Source: Antedon mediterranea (lineage: Eukaryota; Echinodermata; Crinoidea; Comatulida; Antedonidae). Taken from it: a DNA stretch of 64,000 nucleotides. The notes beneath the pieces were generated by a model. That model saw only the letters and a program-made list of their open reading frames with translations, had not been told where the DNA came from and did not search any database. The position numbers and the translations under genes are program-made. Where the stretch lies: NCBI RefSeq assembly GCF_964355755.1, contig NC_092673.1, forward strand, positions 3,911,001 to 3,975,000, given 5' to 3'. Shown one piece after another: positions 41,201-47,683 of the stretch. The number at the start of each line of letters is the position of its first letter. Position 1 is the first letter of the stretch.

Positions 41201-44200
41201 AATTATTAAAATATGATAATTCTTTTGCATTATTATTGATTGTTTATATCATTTTGTTTTATTTGTTTTGGTTTTAATTTGTTTAGGTTCTGTTTTGGGT
41301 TCTGGTTTTGTTTTCAGTTTTTTTAACATTTATTTCAGATTAAGTTTCACAATGTTGGATACTGACCATTCCATATATTTAAACCTAGCATTATTATTAA
41401 CAAATGTATATTATTTTTATGCAGGAAAACTCAAGTACAGGCAATGAACGTTGTTCCAACTGAGCAAGAGGGCGCTACTACATTGTTTTTGCGTTCTTAT
41501 TTCAACCTGAATGACAAATTTCCCGAAGCTCCACAATGTAATGAAATTGAGAATCTTCCAGGTATTAATATTTTTAGTATGGAGTTTTACATTATGTCTG
41601 CTTGATTTTGTAGCTTAGGAAAGTTCAATTGTCTTGCTTGGAACTAGTTAACTAGTGTTAAGCTCTGTCTACACTATCAAACTTTATGTGACAAAAAATT
41701 GTGATGTGCCCATATATGAACATGACGATGTCATATCACTTCCATAATTTAGCATATCACTACCATATTTGGGCACAGCACACTTCTTTGTCACATAAAG
41801 TTTGCTAGTGTAGACAGAGCATTTGATTGGATCCCAATGAAGCAGCAGGCATTGCAACAACATGATTATAATACTTGCCACTACAGAATAGCAATAATGA
41901 TCATGATTATTATTTTATTTTCAGACGAAAGTTTTGAAGGCCGTAATCCTGACAGTTTTACATTCGCAAGATATTCTTCCAAATCTCCTAGCAAAGAATC
42001 CTTGGAGTTTAACGCAACGTTAATCGATCCGGAAGGTGAAGTACGTTGTTTGGTACATGTAATTATAACGTGGAACACGCCTGGACCATTCGTTCAAGTT
42101 GTAAGTTAATCCGTTATAATACGCAATGTGTCATGTTTACTATGTTTAATAGTATCTAATTATCTAAATATAGCTTGTGTAAAGCTTTGTCCACACTATC
42201 AAACTGTGTGTGCCCAAATATGGTAGTGATATGCCCAAATATGGTAGTGATATGCCCAAATATGGTAGTGATATGCCCGAATATGGTAGTGATATGACAT
42301 GACAGGATGAGATGTACAGTCTTCTGTGTTGTACTACTACAATATTAGTATCTCATATCTTGGTACTGTATTAGTATCATCTCTTGCATTTGATAGAAAA
42401 ATCAAATTTCTTATGCGATCTAAAAAATACTGTACCTTTTAACTTAAATTGAATAACTAACTTTATAGCTTTCTTATTGGGTCCATTCTAAAGTAAATTA
42501 CATTAAATATTTGTGTACAGCCATTTAAAGGAACCTAATAGTATAAAGCTCTGTCTACACTATCAAACTTTATGTCATATCACTACCATATTTAAGCATA
42601 TCACTACCATATTTGGGCACATTGCACTGTTTTTGTTAAACTAGTTTGATAGTGTGGACAGAGCTTAATAATTATAGTTTTTGTTCATATTGGCATATTG
42701 CATTTTCTGTTTCTTGCAGTCTGACACGGTGCGATATGTAAACACATTGAATAATTGTGGAGCATTAGAAGCAGGACTTTGGACTGTTGCATTATTTCAA
42801 AGGGATGTCAAGGAACCTTTTCCCTACACCACTCAAGTATTTCTATCTAAACAAGGTAGCAAAAACTGGTTGGATTTTAAGCGTTCATCAGGTAAGTTTG
42901 CTATAAATTACTCCATGCATTTTTGTATTCCTTTAAAAAAAATTGGTACCTGATATAAAGGCTGTTTATATGTATGCAAGTTTCTTGTACTGAAGTATTC
43001 TTTTATGGATTTTATCTGAAATAAAATAATAAAGGGACCCTCATCCATTATCTCAGACAAAGTTTTACTGAACTTATTACCATACTCATGCTAGAAAATT
43101 ATCAAACTAAAAAAAGGTGGCCAATAGATTATATAACATATTGTAATTGAATATTAATATATAGATTATCATCACAACATTAAATTTCATGTTTTTTAGG
43201 AAACCTGAATAAAAATTGTGAAATGAGAGATAATTTAATTTTCTGTATACTTTTCACTAAGGTATATTGTTTCTAAAAACCTATCTGAGATTAAATAAGT
43301 AATGTTTTCTATACAGTTTTTAGAATCCCATTTTATGCAATTCTTGAATGGCAACTATATTTGTACCCAAGCTAAATGTCTAGGGATTACCAAAGTATCA
43401 CATGTATCTATAATCAAAGAAAGTTAAAATCAAAGAATGTCAGACTTATGGCCATGGCTTTATGAATGCCTTTATTTTAATAAACTGTTACTTTGTTTTA
43501 GATGATCTCAACGGTCTTTGGTTTACAGAGGACATTAAAGAACTTTCAAACGATGAATTACAAATACAATCAAAGTGGTCGCCTACAACACCGTTTGACA
43601 CCGAACTTGAAAAAATAAATGAAGATATTAAAAATATTCAGCGTCCAGGTGATAGGAACGGATATGAAAATAAAATACGGCAAAGGATTAACATGGGACA
43701 TGTGCGAGGTGCGGGAAGAGCCGACACCCAGGAGAGTCACGCGGAGATGGAGGCAGAGGAGGGGGAGATGAAGAACGTTGCGGTTGCAGACAATAAGAAT
43801 AATACGCCTGAAAAAGGCAACAGATATGCTGCGATTGGTAGTAGTGTTGGCAATCGGCCAAGAAAAGAAGAATTTAATAACCAAAAAGAAGATATGGGGA
43901 ATGAACCAATAGACAGACATATAAGGAGAGTTGAAGGATGGAATGATAGGATAGAAAGACATATAAATAAATACGAGTCTTTAAATTCTAAAGATTCGGA
44001 TAATTTAATAGGGTAAGTATAGAGTATCACGGTGTGACGTCACAACGATAGAGAGCGCTACATGGGTGCTAGCCAACCAAAAAATGCGTTCAACGCTACT
44101 ATGTTGATAAACTGTAAAGATCTGTATTTCTATCAAATTATGTATCTTAGCTGGATTTTTTAAAACTTAAACTGTAGTTGAAGAATAAATAGATTATTAA

Positions 44201-46129
44201 AAACACATATTTAGTGATCTTTTGAAATTTTAGTTTGTTTTTATTGAAAATTATTAAGTTTTAAAATGACTACTTCAATAAGACTATTCCAAACCTGACC
44301 TTGGAGTCACTCAGGCAGGTTGAACGCATTTTTGGGTGCGCTAGCAACCACGCAGCGCCACCTACTGTAGTGACGTCAGCACCGTGATACTCTATAGTTG
44401 TGTATATTAAAAACTAATAATATATATGTATTTGATTTGTAGTGGCATTATAGCTTGGCAGTTAAATTCTTAATTTCCAGACCTAGAGTTCTGTGTTCAA
44501 ATCTTCCACTATTCTTATACCCCTTTCACCTTGCCTCGTCAACACTGGAGTTTTTTTTATTTGTGCACTCCAGTGTTTGCTAGGCAATGTGAAAAGGGTA
44601 TTATAGACTTACAAATAGACTTAAATGTCAAGTTAGTTTTCTCTTCGGTATGCATAAGGAAATAATGCATAAATTAATTTATTCACAAAAAAAATATGAG
44701 ACACATTTATGAATTTTTTAAAAGTCTGCTTCTCTTACATCGATAACAAATGTTCTCAAATGTGCATTTGAAATCATTAATCTCCATTTTACATTCATAA
44801 ATTTGTAGTAGTTAAAAACTATAATGATGCATATTTGCATATAAATTATTTTGTTATTTGTTATGAATGTTTTAACGTTAATTTTTGTTCTCTCTCTCTT
44901 TCCCCAGAGGATCTCCTAACATCTTTACTTTATTACAATTTCTTCTGGTCTCTACAGTGGTATTTATATTTGTGAAAAGGTAAGAAAGATGCAATAATCA
45001 TGAATGTAATTTGTTTATAATATAATTATATAAACGCATTATGGAAGACTTTAATAGTCATAGTCATATATACTTTATTGTCCATTTAAAAAACAGAAAT
45101 GTGATTTGAAAACTGGCAAAATACAAAAATATAAAATACAATTTACAAAAACACACACAAAAAGTTAAGAGGCTAAAAATTGTTAAAATTAGATAAAAAT
45201 TATCGGTTACATTTTACCTTTGTACTCTGGAGTTATATAAGTGTATAGCATTAGTATAATTCTCCAGTTTTCAATCCAACTAATGCCAAATTCATTTACA
45301 TGATCATATTAATGGATGCATTAGAATAATAAGACCAAACTCAACACATAATGCCAGTAAAGCTTGGTTTCAACTAGTATGCAACGCAAGCATTAAACAA
45401 CAACAACATAAACCAAGTATTTTGACCAATTATGACATGAAGGATCCATTGTGTTGTGATTGGTCAACTTACTTGCCCAGTGGGAACCAAGCCATGTACA
45501 TGTTGTGCCTATCATAATTGTACAATACAACACACAATGTAGATTTTTACTTTTTAATGAGGCATTATTGAATGTTTCTCTCTGCTCTTTTTTCAGTGGT
45601 GATTTCTCTGTGAAGTGAATAGGCCTTTTAAAAGTATTAAACTTATAAAATAATTATTAAAGATGTATTGTCCCCCAAAAACATGAAATTAAATCAGACT
45701 TTGAATATGTTATTTTGTAAAAAAAAATAATGAAAAAATATAATGTTTTCACTTATAAAATGACAAAATAAATGGTTAAATTCAACCAAAAATCCATTGG
45801 CTGGCAGCCAATTTGACCATTTTTTGCTTTAAATTACATTTTTTCAGGTAAATACATTTTTTTTTTATCCAACTTTTGGTCAAAGTGGATAATTATTATG
45901 TTACATTAAAATGGAATATTCAGCAAAAATTTGTTTAAAAATTATTTTTTTCAGGAAGAAAATATATCTTTAAGGTAACACAGAATATTTTATTGTTTTT
46001 TGCAGTGTGTTGGTACCACTTCGGATAGTGAAGCGACGTGGAAACGGCATGAAGTCTTTTGTTACATTCCTAGTTATCTTCTCTGCGCTCCAGTTCGTTG
46101 TTTACATAACATTTCTGTACGTTCGATAG
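4559..46129 (+). CDS. Xylosyltransferase-like glycosyltransferase (GT14 + Xylo_C), 5'-incomplete, 17 exons
   Basis: Peptide O-xylosyltransferases start glycosaminoglycan chains by moving xylose from UDP-xylose to serine of core proteins in the Golgi. Exons: 4559-4638, 11855-11935, 16052-16171, 18894-19008, 21284-21452, 24692-24823, 30373-30475, 31566-31750, 32071-32257, 38923-38967, 40379-40461, 41425-41561, 41925-42100, 42720-42891, 43502-44012, 44908-44979, 46006-46129 (stop TAG). All introns are GT-AG and all phases join, giving 829 residues after two leading bases of a split codon. Family-like segments in order: KFGFLLLVHT, YVIHVDQRRDE, FVINLSGADLPIRD, QWAVFSRDYLEMVL, IIPDESYF and FFARKFSS, then a Xylo_C-like region with GLWTVALFQRD. 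The upstream exon or exons (N-terminal membrane anchor) were not found and may lie before the window. The family call is firm; enzymatic identity is inferred, because the protein is clearly diverged from vertebrate XYLT1/2. Confidence 0.85.
4658..4814. mobile_element. MITE family 1, TSD TTA, 19 bases after a splice donor
   Basis: Degenerate TIRs (AGCCTTGTCTACACCATTAA; GATAGTGTAGATACTGTGGA) lie between two TTA copies. It inserted just downstream of exon 4559-4638. Confidence 0.8.
4824..5303 (+). mobile_element. 3' fragment of a non-LTR retrotransposon (LINE)
   Basis: The + strand reads through 4824-5156 with the signature of a LINE reverse-transcriptase C-terminus: SYIPRVTRIWNNLPSEI followed by SVSSFKTKLLNYL, as in many Jockey/CR1-like elements. 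A 3' part and a tail of repeated AATAAA units (to about 5300) follow. It is a 5'-truncated dead copy inside the first visible intron of the xylosyltransferase-like gene. Confidence 0.65.
5304..5611. other. Intronic AT-rich sequence
   Basis: No coding or repeat structure identified. Confidence 0.4.
5614..5947. mobile_element. Tigger/pogo-like MITE, TSD TA
   Basis: Near-perfect TIRs of about 20 bases (CAGTCGACCTTCTCATTTAC and its complement) are flanked by TA. A TIR beginning CAGTNGACC with a TA duplication is typical of pogo/Tigger elements. An internal direct repeat of the CATTTACGAAC motif is present. Confidence 0.75.
5948..7247. other. Intronic AT-rich sequence
   Basis: Nothing recognised apart from a short TG run at about 7200-7220. 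Confidence 0.4.
7248..7406. mobile_element. MITE family 1, TSD TTA
   Basis: TIRs AGCGCTGTCTAGACTATCAA and GATAGTGTAAACAGAGCC between TTA copies. Two core units (TATCACTACCATATTTGGG) are present. Confidence 0.85.
7621..7752. mobile_element. MITE family 2 (AGCTTGGTTCCCAC type)
   Basis: Left AGCTTGGTTCCTACCTCAT, right GTTGTAGGACCAAATCT, flanked by TAA and TTA. The core has TTGACCAATCATGAGTGGTC and ACTTGCGTTGCG, as in the fuller copy at 23577. Confidence 0.75.
8308..8606. mobile_element. MITE family 3 (TTAAAGATGTATTGTCCCC)
   Basis: The inverted ends TTAAAGATGTATTGTCCCC and GGGAGACAATATATTTTTAA enclose about 260 bases. Two other copies lie at 24284 and 45657 with the same internal order. Confidence 0.75.
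8607..9388. other. Intronic sequence, nothing recognised
   Basis: No coding or repeat signal identified. Confidence 0.35.
9389..9845. mobile_element. MITE family 1 with a 17-unit internal 21-bp array
   Basis: The right TIR (GATAGTGTAGACAGAGCT, then TAA) is intact; the left end is degenerate (AGCTCTACTACTTTGACT). The family's 21-bp core motif (CCCAAATATGGTAGTGATATG) is repeated about 17 times at 9415-9780. The long open readings across it on both strands arise because 21 is a multiple of three. Confidence 0.85.
9846..11854. other. Remainder of the intron before exon 11855-11935
   Basis: AT-rich, with no recognised gene. Two copies of CACCCAGGAGAATAAA (about 11545 and 11649) form a small local duplication. 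Confidence 0.4.
12635..12880. mobile_element. Copy of the TACCTGGATAAACCGACA dispersed repeat
   Basis: Starts CGTGCCTGCTTACCTGGATA and ends CTGGTTTGTGTAAT, the same end motif as at about 1490-1505. It is less AT-rich than its surroundings. Confidence 0.55.
12881..15083. other. Intronic AT-rich sequence
   Basis: No exon, RNA gene or clear repeat identified. Confidence 0.4.
15084..15235. mobile_element. MITE family 1
   Basis: AGTTCTGCCTACACTATCAA at the left and AGTGTAGACAGAGCT followed by TAA at the right; two core units, one diverged. Confidence 0.8.
16172..18893. other. Intron with one dispersed repeat
   Basis: It holds a copy of the TACCTGGATAAACC repeat at about 17945-18085. A stretch at about 17795-17830 (ATCAATCTTTATTTCATC) resembles a LINE tail in minus orientation. 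The rest is featureless. Confidence 0.4.
17945..18085. mobile_element. Copy of the TACCTGGATAAACCGACA dispersed repeat
   Basis: CGTGCCTAGTTTACCTGGAT, then CGACAATAGACCTTTCTCC, matching the order of motifs in the other copies. Confidence 0.55.
19076..19380. mobile_element. MITE family 1, compound copy with five 21-bp units
   Basis: The left TIR follows TAA; the core appears twice, and at 19225-19320 the 21-bp unit CATATTTCGGCACATCACTAC is tandemly repeated. The right TIR is disturbed (GTGTAGACAGCTGAG). It starts 67 bases after exon 18894-19008. Confidence 0.75.
20092..20243. mobile_element. MITE family 1
   Basis: ACTCTGTCTACACAATCAAA ... GATAGTGTAGACAGAGCT then TTA. Two tandem core units (AAATATGGTAGTGATATG). 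Confidence 0.8.
20304..20411. mobile_element. MITE family 1, deleted right half
   Basis: AGCCCTGTTTACACTATCAA follows TAA; the right end is only AGCTAGACAGAGCT then TTA. One core unit. Confidence 0.75.
20473..21132. repeat. 34-bp minisatellite with a variant-rich second half
   Basis: Nine uniform copies of an 18+16 base unit (TTCATTTTATTACCTGTG + TTCATTTATACCTTTG) are followed by a mosaic of variants. The array ends about 150 bases before exon 21284-21452. Since 34 is not a multiple of three, the same heptad-like peptide reading appears in all three + frames; none is a gene. Confidence 0.95.
21525..21675 (+). mobile_element. tRNA-derived SINE
   Basis: It has an A-box-like TAGCTTGGTGG (21535-21545) and a B-box GGTTCAATCC (21572-21581) at tRNA-like spacing, then a tRNA-unrelated part ending in an AT dinucleotide run. 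It inserted about 70 bases after the donor of exon 21284-21452. Related copies lie at 29870, 44440, 57570 and 59045. Confidence 0.8.
21676..23576. other. Intron, no gene recognised
   Basis: It contains a minus-strand open stretch (22028-22531) without family resemblance. A motif GAGGAGTGCRATTT occurs twice (about 22039 and 22128). At 23200-23860 there are three related segments of about 190 bases (AGGCTACAGCCTGTCTACC and similar), the last two separated by a family 2 MITE. Confidence 0.4.
23577..23757. mobile_element. MITE family 2, best copy, TSD TAA
   Basis: AGCTTGGTTCCCACTAGAAC at the left and CTAGTGGGAACCACGCT at the right, flanked by TAA on both sides. The long inverted arms include GCAAGGACGTAAACGCAACG and the CAAGCGA/TCGCTTG motifs, so the whole element can fold on itself. 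Confidence 0.85.
24284..24563. mobile_element. MITE family 3
   Basis: TTAAGGATTTATTGTGCCCC ... GGGGGACAATATATCTTTAA, with the internal order shared with 8308-8606. Confidence 0.7.
24898..25045. mobile_element. MITE family 1, TSD TTA
   Basis: AGCTCTGTCTACACTATCAA ... GATAGTGTATGTAGAGCT between TTA copies, with two core units. It starts 74 bases after exon 24692-24823. Confidence 0.85.
25046..26033. other. Intronic sequence, nothing recognised
   Basis: About 25200-25440 is less AT-rich than its surroundings but shows no exon with plausible splice sites. Confidence 0.35.
26034..26130. mobile_element. MITE family 2, right end lost
   Basis: AGCTCGGTTCCCACTCGAGA after TAA, then the CCAATGATAAGCGA core and its complement TCGCTTCTCATTGG. 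The right TIR is missing. Confidence 0.6.
26188..26750. repeat. About 110-bp tandem repeat, five copies of two alternating types
   Basis: Units begin at 26188, 26301, 26411, 26526 and 26636. Type A starts GCTGGGTGTAATG; type B starts GCYTGGTGTGAACTGTGATG. The order is A A B A B. A related partial start occurs at about 26836. Confidence 0.9.
26751..28896. other. Intronic AT-rich sequence
   Basis: No recognised gene or element. Confidence 0.35.
28897..29155 (+). repeat. Polypyrimidine (C/T) tract
   Basis: About 260 bases almost purely of C and T on the + strand, built from irregular CCCACCTTCTTTCCTCC-like units. The mirror-like content could form triplex DNA. Proline/serine-rich open readings across it are compositional artefacts. 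Confidence 0.85.
29870..30090 (-). mobile_element. tRNA-derived SINE, minus orientation
   Basis: On the minus strand the head GGAGTGGAGTTGTGGTTTGG contains an A-box-like TTTGGTGG, with a B-box-like GGGTTCAAG at 30040-30029. The downstream part matches the copy at 57572-57800. Confidence 0.75.
30501..30612. repeat. Dispersed repeat (TGCTGTGGGCATCAGTGACT family)
   Basis: It shares two blocks with 35201-35385: TGCTGTGGGYATCAGTGRCT and AATCAAAACGATAAAGTAAA. It starts 25 bases after exon 30373-30475. Confidence 0.6.
31245..31403. mobile_element. MITE family 1
   Basis: AGCTCTGTCTACACTATCAC after TAA ... AGTTTGATAGTATAAACATA at the decayed right end. Confidence 0.75.
32258..34506. other. 5' part of a 6.7 kb intron
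   Basis: It holds a Tigger-like fragment at about 32606-32700 (CCCTATTAAGGTGACAC), two similar segments at about 33540 and 33690 (AAAACTTTACTAMTAGACC), and a LINE/SINE-like tail at 33957-34060. Confidence 0.4.
33957..34060 (-). mobile_element. Possible retrotransposon 3' tail
   Basis: In minus orientation, ATGATCACCTTCGGCTGGAT followed by GTAAAATATTGTTGAAATAA and TAAA repeats looks like a non-LTR element 3' end. Confidence 0.3.
34507..34875. repeat. 23-bp minisatellite (TGTGTGGGATTTTGTCTTTT)
   Basis: About 16 units of 23 bases, differing mainly at GGATTTTG/GGATTTAG and CCTTG/CCTAT. Open readings across it are repeat artefacts. Confidence 0.9.
35201..35385. repeat. Dispersed repeat with a hammerhead-like core on the minus strand
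   Basis: It shares blocks with 30501-30612 and 56829-56884. On the minus strand at 35378-35345 it reads CTGATGA, then AGGGC...GCCC (a four-pair stem), then GAGA, resembling a hammerhead ribozyme core in which the usual GAAA has become GAGA. Confidence 0.4.
36413..37610. mobile_element. Possible unclassified element starting with a GC-rich hairpin
   Basis: A near-perfect hairpin at 36417-36450 (AGATGGCACGCTCGC paired with GCTCGCGTACCATCT) begins a less AT-rich stretch that ends near TTTATATATAGATACA at about 37590-37605. An 84-codon open stretch (36455-36706, FKCTYCRTIIHC) is unassigned. Boundaries are inferred. Confidence 0.3.
38666..38810. mobile_element. MITE family 1
   Basis: AGCTCTATCTACACTATTAA ... 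GATAGTTTAGACAGAGCT then TAA; two core units. Confidence 0.8.
38923..42891 (+). CDS. Xylo_C-like C-terminal domain of the xylosyltransferase-like gene
   Basis: Exons 38923-38967, 40379-40461, 41425-41561, 41925-42100 and 42720-42891 encode residues 391-594. The most family-like stretches are GEVRCLVHVIITWNTPG and GALEAGLWTVALFQRD, which resemble the beta-rich xylosyltransferase C-terminal domain (a valine-rich strand followed by PGVWTV). The DWD acidic motif I associate with vertebrate XYLT1 is not visible, so activity on standard proteoglycan acceptors cannot be assumed. The 45-base exon (15 codons) is unusually short but has clean splice sites and sits in frame. Confidence 0.7.
39604..39738. 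mobile_element. MITE family 1, TSD TTA
   Basis: AGCTCTGTCTACACTATCAA ... GATAGTGTAGACAGTGCT flanked by TTA on both sides. Single core unit. Confidence 0.85.
40024..40298. mobile_element. MITE family 4 (AGGCCAATTTACACA), TSD TAA
   Basis: AAGGCCAATTTACACAGACA at the left and TTGTCTGAGTAAATTAGCCT at the right, each next to TAA. A related shorter copy lies at 60392-60535. Edges are within a few bases. Confidence 0.7.
40462..41424. other. Intron without recognised features
   Basis: AT-rich; nothing identified. Confidence 0.4.
41661..41821. mobile_element. MITE family 1
   Basis: AGCTCTGTCTACACTATCAA after TTA ... GCTAGTGTAGACAGAGC; the right duplication is lost. It ends about 100 bases before exon 41925-42100. 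Confidence 0.8.
42184..42305. mobile_element. MITE family 1, truncated, with four 21-bp units
   Basis: The left TIR AGCTTTGTCCACACTATCAA leads directly into four tandem copies of CCCAAATATGGTAGTGATATG. The right TIR is absent. Confidence 0.75.
42547..42665. mobile_element. MITE family 1, short copy, TSD TAA
   Basis: TIRs AGCTCTGTCTACACTATCAA and GATAGTGTGGACAGAGCT flanked by TAA. The left half of the core is deleted. It lies 54 bases before exon 42720-42891. Confidence 0.85.
43502..46129 (+). CDS. Charged linker plus two hydrophobic segments at the C-terminus of the xylosyltransferase-like protein
   Basis: Exon 43502-44012 (511 bases, the longest) encodes a hydrophilic, Glu/Asn/Arg-rich linker, residues about 596-764, with no domain I recognise. 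Exon 44908-44979 encodes a hydrophobic run, IFTLLQFLLVSTVVFIFVK (about 770-788). Exon 46006-46129 encodes a basic patch (IVKRRGNGMK) and a second hydrophobic run ending FLYVR (about 807-828), then TAG. Known XYLTs are type II proteins anchored at the N-terminus, so two C-terminal membrane-like segments are unexpected. Splice sites are GTAAGT/CCCCAG and GTAAGA/TTTGCAG. The reading is clear; membrane insertion is inferred. Confidence 0.7.
44020..44394. mobile_element. TIR element with TA duplication, inserted at +6 of an intron
   Basis: TAGAGTATCACGGTG at the left and CACCGTGATACTCTA at the right are perfect inverted repeats, flanked by TA (44018-44019 and 44395-44396). The inner arms also pair (TGACGTCAC/GTGACGTCA and AAAAATGCGTTCAACGC/GAACGCATTTTT, interrupted). 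It starts right after the donor GTAAGT at 44013. Confidence 0.85.
44440..44515 (+). mobile_element. Degenerate tRNA-derived SINE head
   Basis: TATAGCTTGGCAG (A-box like) and TGTTCAAATC (B-box, 44494-44503) at tRNA-like spacing, related to 21525-21675. Confidence 0.5.
45361..45493. mobile_element. MITE family 2, degenerate
   Basis: AGCTTGGTTTCAACTAGTAT after TAA, the TTGACCAATTATGAC core, and CCAGTGGGAACCAAGCC at the right. Confidence 0.65.
45597..45618 (+). CDS. Possible alternative last exon (ends SGDFSVK, stop TGA)
   Basis: A strong acceptor (long pyrimidine tract, TTTTTTCAG ending at 45596) is followed by a seven-codon in-phase reading and TGA. Joined to the donor at 44980 it would replace the second hydrophobic segment with a short hydrophilic tail. 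This is inference from splice signals only. Confidence 0.35.
45657..45975. mobile_element. MITE family 3, ending about 30 bases before the last coding exon
   Basis: TTAAAGATGTATTGTCCCCC at the left; AAAATATATCTTTAA at the degenerate right end. It abuts the acceptor region of exon 46006-46129. Confidence 0.7.
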
Positions 46130-46435
46130 CACATACTGTTGTGTAACTTATAAGATAAGAAGCCAAAATTATATTGGAATGTATGTTAAACAACATTCCA
46201 TCACCTGTGTTAATATGCTAATTAAGGTGTGTATTAATCAGGTGCTCTTAAGGCCCGCCACACATTATAGATGATTTAAAACCGCTATGAAACACATCTG
46301 CTACAATGTTTTCAAAATTATTTAATAATATTTATATTCCTATTTTAATAATACACATTGCATTGTATTAAACAAAATCCTTTCGCCATTACAAATTTGT
46401 TTACTTAAATTTAAAACAGTTTTTTGACAAAATAA

Positions 46436-46575
46436 AGTTCTGTCTACACTATCAAAGCTTTATGTGACAACAATTGTGATGTGCCCATATATGGACATGA
46501 TGATGTCATATCACTAGCATATTTGAGAACATCACACTTGTTTGGCCAAACTAGTTTGATAGTGTAGACAGAGCT
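46436..46575. mobile_element. MITE family 1
   Basis: AGTTCTGTCTACACTATCAA after TAA ... GATAGTGTAGACAGAGCT. One diverged core unit (CTAGCATATTTGAGAACA). Confidence 0.8.
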
Positions 46576-47649
46576 TAGCACTTATAAGGATGGCAGGCTA
46601 ATAAGTATAAGAATTCAATTGTGTGGTGGGTTTTAAACATTCATACTCCTACTACATCTAATGCTTACCATGGCTACATCATGAACAGTAGCAAAGGTCA
46701 TGGTGATATCTGTGCTTGCTTGCAGAGCTATCACAACTTGACCTGTGTGTGACTAGGAGTGGAAGTGATGGTAAATAGGTCAAACTATTTATTATTCCTT
46801 GTGTAGAAAAATGCACCTTTCTAGAAAAATCATGGCTACTGGCTTTGGTGTGTAAGCATGCAATGTTTTGTAAATGTATTGACAACATCTAGGCTGGGTA
46901 TAAAAAGAGTATGAATGCACTGTAGCTTTACACAACTAGTTGGCAGCACACTACCTTAGTACTTTCATAATTTAGGGGGAGAAAATATATTTTTGATGTA
47001 AATTTTGGTAATTATATATGTGTAACTTTTGACAAATTGTAAATTTTAATGTAGCAGTTAGAATTAAAATGCAAGGATTTGTAAATACTTGCTATCAAGC
47101 CATCATCAAAACCGCTTTGTCCGTAAAAGCCTACGGCATGGTTATTGCATCGTGATCTTTATTATACATGTATAAGTTTGGTCTTTTGTGGCATTTGATG
47201 ATCTTTGGATATTGAATATCATGTGACATGTGATGTCATATGTCGTAACCCTACTGTATCATGCTTAAAAATTCTTGAATTTGCAGTAAAAAGAACAATT
47301 TGATCAGTTTGAATAAAATCTATTATAGTAGAACATAATTTTAAAGAAATGTAATTTGAGTTGAAAGAACTCAGCTGTTGTGAATGAATAATAGTTATTT
47401 TATTATTTCATGTGACAACAGCAACCTGACATTACAAATGATAATTAATAAATATTGCGATGTTTATTTTTATTACCATACTGACCCGGATATAAGCCCA
47501 CACTGGGATACCTGCTAACTTTCATGCAAATGAATGCACTTAATATATTTGCTCGTAAGCCTTTCCCAGGTGATGGAATTTAGGAGTGGAATTTATTATG
47601 TTACCTCTAAATGTTTCTGTACTGACATTTTGTTTTCTCTTTATTTCAG

Positions 47650-47683
47650 TCCTACTAAACGAGAGCATCAAGGTAGCTTTTAA
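47650..47683 (+). CDS. Possible alternative last exon (ends SPTKREHQGSF, stop TAA)
   Basis: A good acceptor (TTTTCTCTTTATTTCAG, ending 47649) in the same phase is followed by PTKREHQGSF and TAA. It could splice to the donor at 44980, again removing the second hydrophobic segment. There is a possible internal donor at 47673 (GTAGCT). This is inferred from splice signals alone. Confidence 0.3.

Noticed and set aside
43570-44030. Minus-strand open readings of 97 and 130 codons
   Set aside because: They are the complement of the long, clearly coding exon 43502-44012.
44020-44394. CRE-like TGACGTCA sites as regulatory elements
   Set aside because: They lie in the inverted arms of a transposon, so their presence is explained by the element.
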